Positions 63,493-64,000 of a stretch of DNA of 64,000 nt are shown here, piece by piece. The DNA is from Thiofilum sp. (GTDB taxonomy: Bacteria; Pseudomonadota; Gammaproteobacteria; Thiotrichales; Thiotrichaceae), in assembly GCF_016711335.1 (NCBI RefSeq), contig NZ_JADJTF010000001.1, positions 1,116,001 through 1,180,000 on the forward strand, in the 5' to 3' direction. The translations under genes were made by a program, and so were the position numbers. The notes under the pieces are model-generated. The model saw nothing but the letters and a program-made list of their open reading frames with translations. It was not told the origin of the DNA and made no database searches. Numbering within the stretch: position 1 is the stretch's first letter; each line of letters opens with the position of its first letter.

Positions 63493-64000
63493 TTACCGAA
63501 GTTCCGAGGCTAATAGGGCTTTCAGTTTATCGGCTGCTTGCTCAGCAGCATCATAATAAGGTTGAAAGACTAAAGCCGCCCCGCGTTGTTTGAGTAGCTC
63601 TATCTCGGTCATATTTTCTACCTGCTGTGCTGAAACCGCTATGATCCCTTTATAATGTTGTGCTTTGAGTGCATCTAGTAACATCAGGTTAGGGTCTTCA
63701 TGCGTGACCCCTATAGAATGCTGCGACATAGCTGAAATGACACATTTGACCCCATTAAGGGGTAAATGACTAATAAACTCAGGGTCACACGCATCACCAT
63801 AAATAACGTGATAGCCCATCGCTTGCCACTGCTTAACCTCATCAGGGTTAAAGTCTACTGCCAGCATCGTAAAGCCTTGTTGGTGTAATCGTTGCGCTAA
63901 TGCCGAGCCATAACGCCCTAAACCAAATAATAAAATATCGTGCGCTTGTTGCGCTTGAGACTCATCTATCTCATTTAATTCACGCACAGGAATACGTCGC
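63493..64000 (-). CDS. TrkA-N (RCK) domain of a cation transporter, C-terminal part (partial)
   Basis: The frame is open to the window edge (RRIP precedes the apparent GTG start at 63987), so this is the end of a larger protein. The visible part is a Rossmann-type regulator-of-K+-conductance domain: ILLFGLGRYGSALA (GxGxxG), the Asp after beta-2 in VDFNPDE, and IYGDACDPEF. This is the usual cytoplasmic tail of KefB/KefC-type or other cation:proton antiporters. Membrane helices would lie beyond the window. It is followed at 6 bases by the universal stress protein gene. Confidence 0.8.
   Translation of the reverse strand, partial: RRIPVRELNEIDESQAQQAHDILLFGLGRYGSALAQRLHQQGFTMLAVDFNPDEVKQWQAMGYHVIYGDACDPEFISHLPLNGVKCVISAMSQHSIGVTHEDPNLMLLDALKAQHYKGIIAVSAQQVENMTEIELLKQRGAALVFQPYYDAAEQAADKLKALLASELR

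Overview
The window looks like a gammaproteobacterial chromosome segment. It carries a type IV pilus motor set (pilT, pilU and an extra pilU-like gene), glnE, bioD, a YggS-type PLP protein and a PvdE-type peptide exporter. A filamentous sulfur bacterium of the Thiotrichaceae (Thiothrix/Thiofilum-like) is my best guess from protein character, but nothing in the window proves the genus. No tRNA, rRNA or CRISPR array was seen.

Layout. 1-11.1 kb is housekeeping or ordinary accessory sequence: MFS transporter end, bioD, a three-gene pilT/pilU/pilU2 operon on the minus strand, yggS, a DUF4124 protein, glnE, a PotD-like binding protein, a DUF697 membrane protein and a small membrane protein. 11.1-52.2 kb is a large nonribosomal peptide (NRPS) island: Sfp-type phosphopantetheinyl transferase, a periplasmic S12 serine hydrolase, three collinear NRPS genes (13.9-39.5 kb), an O-methyltransferase-like gene, a frameshifted cyclic-peptide ABC exporter (minus strand), a type II thioesterase, a fourth NRPS gene (43.3-50.9 kb) and a translationally coupled, membrane-anchored Ntn-hydrolase. 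52.2-58.8 kb is a compact operon of an SPFH/prohibitin protein, two substrate-binding proteins and an Amt-like channel with an N-terminal coiled coil, followed by a DUF481 outer-membrane protein and a strong terminator. 58.9-64 kb holds an IS-split OmpR-type regulator, a second DUF697 paralogue, a universal stress protein and the end of a TrkA-N domain protein.

Assembly-line reading. Docking signals and C-domain subtypes suggest that the last NRPS gene acts first. NRPS4 (Cstarter-A-PCP-C-A[Asn]-PCP-E-COM) would pass to NRPS1 (C-A-PCP-E-C-psiAsub-acyl ligase/A-KR), then NRPS2 (psiAsub end-PCP-E-C-A-PCP-E-Cy-A[Cys, with oxidase insert]-PCP), then NRPS3 (TubC docking-C-A[Gly]-PCP-TE). The predicted product is an acylated, D-residue-rich depsipeptide: acyl-X-D-Asn-D-X-(alpha-hydroxy acid)-D-X-thiazole-Gly. 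The early D-Asn together with two exported hydrolases suggests a prodrug or deacylation maturation step in the periplasm, of the kind known for colibactin/xenocoumacin (S12 peptidases) or pyoverdine (Ntn acylase PvdQ). The exact use here is inference.

The pathway looks broken in this genome. One copy of an IS4-family element (9-bp target duplication) cuts the first condensation domain of NRPS1, and the ABC exporter has a one-base frameshift. A second copy of the same element, also with an intact 9-bp duplication, splits a response-regulator gene whose receiver domain has Glu at the usual phospho-Asp position. Both IS copies share one frameshift and each has a private one.
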